In this document: one piece after another, positions 8,201 to 11,171 of the stretch
How the letters are laid out: every line of letters begins with the position of its first letter
Numbering within the stretch: the stretch's first letter is position 1
Source of the DNA: Aureobasidium sp. EXF-3400
Taxonomy: Eukaryota > Ascomycota > Dothideomycetes > Dothideales > Saccotheciaceae
Direction of reading: 5' to 3'
Assembly: GCA_024195585.1 (NCBI GenBank)
Contig: SWBL01000691.1
Location: 1-11,171 of the forward strand
Length of the DNA stretch: 11,171 nt
The notes under the pieces: generated by a model
What the model was told of the DNA's origin: nothing
Database searches by the model: none
The model's input: the letters and a program-made list of their open reading frames with translations, nothing else
Program-made: the position numbers and the translations under genes

Positions 8201-8525
8201 TGCCTCTGCGCAAGCCCCCACAATCTACAGGTGCGACAAGGCAAGGCTCGATGGTAATCCATGCCACGCGACCTTCGCGAGCCGCGGAAATCTGAGGAAG
8301 CACCAATTGGCATCTGTGCACACGCGGCCAGTACCCTGCCCCTTTTGTCCCGACGGACCCTGGCAACCTCCAAGCCTTCTAGAACATGTGAAAGAATCCC
8401 ATGCGGAGAAGTTGTGGACGGACTTTCGATGCCGGATTTGTGGAAGCGACGAACCATATACCCTTTTTACTCTTAGTCATCATATGTCGAGACACCATGG
8501 AGGACTGTCGACTGAGGAACGATAG
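7812..8525 (+). CDS. C2H2 zinc-finger protein with N-terminal 36-residue tandem repeats
   Basis: A 237-residue ORF. The ATG lies 3 nt after the hfi1 TAG, in the same frame. Residues 1-108 are three 36-residue repeats with a decayed fourth to about 129. Three C2H2-like fingers follow. Finger 1 uses C141, C151, H164 and H170, with an unusually wide 9-residue Cys spacing. Finger 2 uses C176, C179, H192 and H197. Finger 3 uses C207, C210, H223 and H228. The order suggests a nuclear nucleic-acid-binding protein, but no known orthologue is recognised. Start choice is uncertain: M1 (7812) or M37 (7920) could serve. There is no room for a separate promoter outside hfi1, so it may be an internally initiated gene, a downstream cistron, or a C-terminal extension of Hfi1 reached by splicing or readthrough. 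The finger region keeps its ligand spacing, which argues for a functional protein. Confidence 0.65.
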   Translation: MGPHLNGVNPRNLTVPNTFSTLRRVELDPGAQNIENMDFRLYGVELRSFNVSEPLSTPHLDESAPHTQDVENVGSLSDRVDPPNPTVSTPVSTTHLVEPDPGAQDVESTATDIQAVPPPGITVEEVDTTAASAQAPTIYRCDKARLDGNPCHATFASRGNLRKHQLASVHTRPVPCPFCPDGPWQPPSLLEHVKESHAEKLWTDFRCRICGSDEPYTLFTLSHHMSRHHGGLSTEER

Positions 8526-8910
8526 AACGTAACTCGGGGGTTCTGAAGCAAATACCGTATTCTTCTTCTTCTTCTTTCTCTAGATAATTCTTGGTAATGA
8601 CGACTGTAATTACCACCTGCTCCATATTCTTTCCATGCTAAGAGGCGTTGTATATATAGCTATCAAGGAGCGCGGTACTATCAAGAGTCACAGTGGGATT
8701 CATCGAGATACGGCTCTTCTGATGCTCTCCGAAGATTCAGTCTTGGACTTGCGAAATCATTGTGCATCTTCACAGTCGCTTTGTATCGCTTCTTGACCAA
8801 GGAAAGTCGCTCTTTTCATCGACTCGGGTCTTTGAATTGGACGGTTGTGTTCTCAAATCTCATCATTCAGATTCAGCAAAGAGCATGTCTACATCATATT
8901 CCACCTCCTG
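8526..8910. other. Convergent intergenic spacer
   Basis: 385 nt between the 3' ends of the zinc-finger ORF (+) and the F-box gene (-). It contains a 22-nt pure pyrimidine TTC run at 8560-8581 and a TATATATAG at 8651-8659. The TATA-like string has no downstream gene to serve, so it is more likely part of a 3' region. No RNA gene or ORF with recognisable content is seen. Confidence 0.55.
8560..8581. repeat. TTC-type pyrimidine microsatellite
   Basis: An uninterrupted run of C/T made mostly of TTC units, about 35 nt after the zinc-finger stop. Similar TTC tracts occur at 1740-1772 (spacer), 16-34 (Ser-rich coding in swe1) and 8914-8937 (coding poly-Glu on the minus strand). Confidence 0.7.
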
Positions 8911-10672
8911 CTATTCTTCTTCTTCCTCCTCTTCCTCACTCCCATCATCAGCCCTCCATAGGGGATCGAAGTCGTCGATAGACATAGACCACTCGCAATA
9001 CTCGACGATACCAGCACGACCCATGACTTGCTGCCAGCAAAGCTCCAACTCCTCACTCATACGCCATGAGCTGGCTACCCGCCAGTATAATCGATGTGTG
9101 TTGATATGAAGAGCATCTTCTGGGTATTCCTCGAGGGGAGGATCGAAGGTAAATCCACTTGTACGGTAGAGCTCGGGACATTTTTCATAGGGCGCGAGAT
9201 ATTGAAACTCGAATCTTCGTTTGCCGGCACACAATTCCATATTGCAACCTCCTCGAAATGACTTTAGCTCAGGCATTTGTGCGGCCGCACGCGCCATGTC
9301 GAGAAGTAACGCATCTCCCCTTTGGGATGGCCAGATGCGGAAGAGAAAGGGAGTTTCTTCATCCTCGGGCTCGTAGCCTAGATCGCTGTAATCCAGGACC
9401 ACTTGTTCGCACAAGTCTAGCTCGTGTTGTGGACAAGGGTCTTGCTCGAAATCGAAGTCTCTTGCCAAGGCTTCTTGCCTGGCGAACATTTGATGCACTC
9501 TCCGGCGACGTGGTCCGAGATTATTCCTCTCGTCTTTAGTATTCAGGTCGATGGGAATCTGAGGGTGACCATCGAAGAACCAACCACCATTAGCAGCCAT
9601 CGAGCTGAAAGTTATGTCGATGCGCGTGAGGGTGTGCCACCAGGGGATATCGGACAGTGTTTGATGCGACTGGAATAGTTGTAATGTTAAGGCGACATCA
9701 TCGAGAGTCAGAGACTTAATCTTGCATGTTCTCACGAGCTCCTGTAGCGACAGGCTCAAATGATCCGTAGGTGAATGTGGTAGTAGGATACTAGGGATGT
9801 TTGTAAGCTCGTCCCACAGGTTTGTAGACTGAAAACTGAGCTCAACATCTCGTAGGGTCGAGCAAGAGCTCGCCAGAGATGATAATTGTTTCGCAAGGTC
9901 TGGTCAATCCATCTCAGTCAGGGAACACAAGACTTATGATAGAGCCGTCATGCGGAGAACTATGGATGCACTTACCATAACGTTTCTTGCGGCGCTCCAC
10001 GGGGTTGATGCTAGGATATAAGTCATAGAAGCTCAGAGCGATCCCTTGCAGGGCTGACAATCCAGAAGCAATCGAGATGAACAGTGCGGGCGAACAGATC
10101 CTCCAATTCGAGCATCTGAGTCGCTTGATGGCTTGACTCCTAGGTATCGCTTCTGGGGCCACAAGATAATATGTGGTGAGCGTAGTCACATGTATATCTA
10201 GATCAATCGAAGGTTTCACGGACCATCCGCCGATAATGTCGTACAGACGTTTGAGTCTGGACAGGACAAGTTCGGTGTTGTACTGGAGTTCTGCGTTGCG
10301 TTCACTCGAGGAGCACGCATTCCATGTCTTGTCTATGGAAGAGCACTTTTTCCAGTCGTCGTAGAATTGAGGCAGAGGTTGTGTAAAGTATCTCAGTCGC
10401 TTCAAAGCAGATGCTCGTGTGGTTCCTCTTGTTGTCTCATCAAAGATTTGCGCGAATTCTTCCAGAAGTATTGATGGTGTTTCGGCAGTGGAGTCCTTGT
10501 CTAGCTCAGACCGGAGGAGTTGTAGTCTGGAGAAGGTCCGGCGCTCAACTGCTTGCTGCCATTGTCGAGAAACAAGGGCGAAGGAAGCGAGGCCATCTTT
10601 CCGACCCACGCACGTTTGATCAGGTAGAAACTTGACTATGTGATCAATTATCTCTGGTGGGAGTTTATCCAT
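8911..10672 (-). CDS. F-box protein with LRR-like C-terminal region
   Basis: Exons on the minus strand are 10672-9976 and 9899-8911, giving 561 residues. The F-box is at the N-terminus (residues 1 to about 50): LPPEIIDHIVKFL at 4-16, then LASFALVSRQWQQAVERRTF at 28-47. F-box proteins bind Skp1 and present substrates to SCF ubiquitin ligases. The rest is α/β-looking, with leucine-spaced segments such as LSSLASSCSTLRDVELSF and LVRTCKIKSLTLDDVAL resembling irregular leucine-rich repeats, as in many fungal F-box proteins of unknown substrate. The protein ends in eight glutamates encoded by a TTC/CTC run (8914-8937) directly before the stop. The ATG at 10672 is the first in frame after a stop at about 10775-10777. 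The gene is convergent with the zinc-finger ORF. Family assignment is firm for the F-box; the substrate is unknown. Confidence 0.85.
8914..8937 (-). repeat. Trinucleotide run encoding eight glutamates at the F-box C-terminus
   Basis: Eight consecutive GAA/GAG codons on the minus strand lie immediately before the TAG stop (8913-8911). The GAA and GAG codons are mixed, so it is not a pure microsatellite now. An acidic tail of variable length between strains is plausible. Confidence 0.8.
9900..9975 (-). other. Intron in the F-box gene
   Basis: A 76-nt intron read on the minus strand. The donor is GTAAGT (9975-9970), a branch-like CTGAC lies about 15-20 nt before the acceptor, and the acceptor is CCAG ending at 9900. 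It is phase 1, joining RRKKRY-G|AC to LAKQLSSLASSCSTLRD, and the downstream frame is open to the poly-Glu end. Retention would add 20 codons and stop at 9914. Confidence 0.9.
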
Positions 10673-10748
10673 CTCGTCGCGCGAGTTCCGGGAAGCTGTA
10701 TGACAACAAAGATGAAGCAATGGGACCAGGCCATATGTAATCTCGCAT
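10665..10748 (-). promoter_or_regulatory. Upstream ORF overlapping the F-box start codon
   Basis: On the minus strand an ATG at 10748 opens a 27-codon frame (begins MRDYIWPG) whose TAA ends at 10665, a few bases inside the main CDS and in a different frame. Another out-of-frame ATG lies at 10734. If the leader reaches 10748, scanning ribosomes would meet these first. The transcript start is unknown, so this is only a possibility. Confidence 0.3.
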
Positions 10749-11171
10749 GAACTTCGGCTGCACCATAGAGTAACTCATGGCTAGCATTGCGACTCGAAGA
10801 TTATCGCACGTTCATGGCTATAGTAAATGCAAATCACTCATCGTTATGCTATAAAGGTATGCGATGCCGACACGGGCTTGACGACATTCAGCTGTACCAG
10901 TTGCCGATGTCTGGAAACCATTACCCGACGCCCAGAAGTGACAGTCAGGAAGAGCAAGAACAGAAGCGATGCTCGCGTGTCGATGAGGGTGAAACATAGA
11001 AGCCGGAGTTATGCAGGAAGGTGCTACCTGCTTTCCCTAGACAGCGAAGGGATACAAACGTTGATGGTTACCGATCAAGCACATACGGCCACAGTCAGCT
11101 GAAAACTGGGCATCCCGTCCGCTCTGCCATACATAAGCAGTTGAACGGCAGATTAGTACTACGGTGGGTGA
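10673..11171. other. Upstream region of the F-box gene; no gene seen
   Basis: 499 nt to the right edge. It should hold the F-box promoter and leader on the minus strand. No TATA box, RNA gene, repeat or convincing ORF is visible. The longest forward frame (10827-11102) has no recognisable motif. Confidence 0.5.

Noticed and set aside
8651..8659. TATATATAG as a TATA box
   Set aside because: It sits between two converging 3' ends with no credible downstream gene on either strand.
8762..9109. 115-codon forward ORF with a poly-Ser run
   Set aside because: It overlaps the F-box 3' end antisense; the Ser run is the reverse reading of the poly-Glu tract.
8911..9759. Treating the minus-strand ORF at 8911-9759 as a separate gene
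   Set aside because: The frame extends upstream without a stop to the splice acceptor at 9900 and joins the F-box exon in phase through a consensus GTAAGT intron.
10827..11102. 91-codon forward ORF near the right edge
   Set aside because: It has no motif and no better claim than two overlapping frames; it probably lies in the F-box upstream region.
1..11171. tRNA, rRNA, transposon, CRISPR array, biosynthetic cluster or novel defence system
   Set aside because: I looked for a tRNA B-box (GGTTCGANNCC), terminal repeats, transposase motifs, regularly spaced repeats and clustered enzymes and found none. The genes are dispersed housekeeping functions.

Overview
The window is nuclear DNA of a filamentous ascomycete (Pezizomycotina). 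A Dothideomycete is possible, but I cannot fix the class from sequence alone. The reasons are: four orthologues of fungal cell-biology genes or families; short spliceosomal introns of 55-76 nt with GTAHNN-type donors, CTNAC-like branch points and YAG acceptors; no polycistronic bacterial layout; and pyrimidine-rich intergenic DNA.

Layout. Positions 2-1493 (+) hold the 3' part of a Wee1/Swe1 Cdk1-inhibitory kinase gene, cut by the left edge and containing one intron. Positions 1494-2693 are a 1.2-kb gene-free spacer with a strong hairpin and a pyrimidine tract. Positions 2694-5656 (+) are vac7, the vacuolar PI(3,5)P2 regulator, with one intron. Positions 5657-6454 are intergenic. Positions 6455-7808 (+) are hfi1/ada1, the SAGA histone-fold subunit, with one intron. 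Three nucleotides after the hfi1 stop, and in the same reading frame, an open frame at 7812-8525 encodes a three-finger C2H2 protein whose N-terminal half is a 36-residue tandem repeat. Positions 8526-8910 are a short convergent spacer. Positions 10672-8911 (-) are an F-box protein gene with one intron and a poly-glutamate C-terminus. Positions 10673-11171 hold its upstream region and nothing else I can support.

The genes look like ordinary, unlinked housekeeping functions: cell-cycle checkpoint, vacuole phosphoinositide, transcription coactivator and ubiquitin ligase adaptor. I see no mobile element, tRNA, rRNA, CRISPR array, biosynthetic cluster or defence system. The most unusual feature is the hfi1/zinc-finger junction. 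A single TAG divides two same-frame ORFs, that TAG also looks like a 3' splice site for a frame-preserving 51-nt intron, and a 108-nt in-frame repeat begins immediately after it. Upstream ORFs in the presumed leaders of vac7, hfi1 and the F-box gene are secondary observations.
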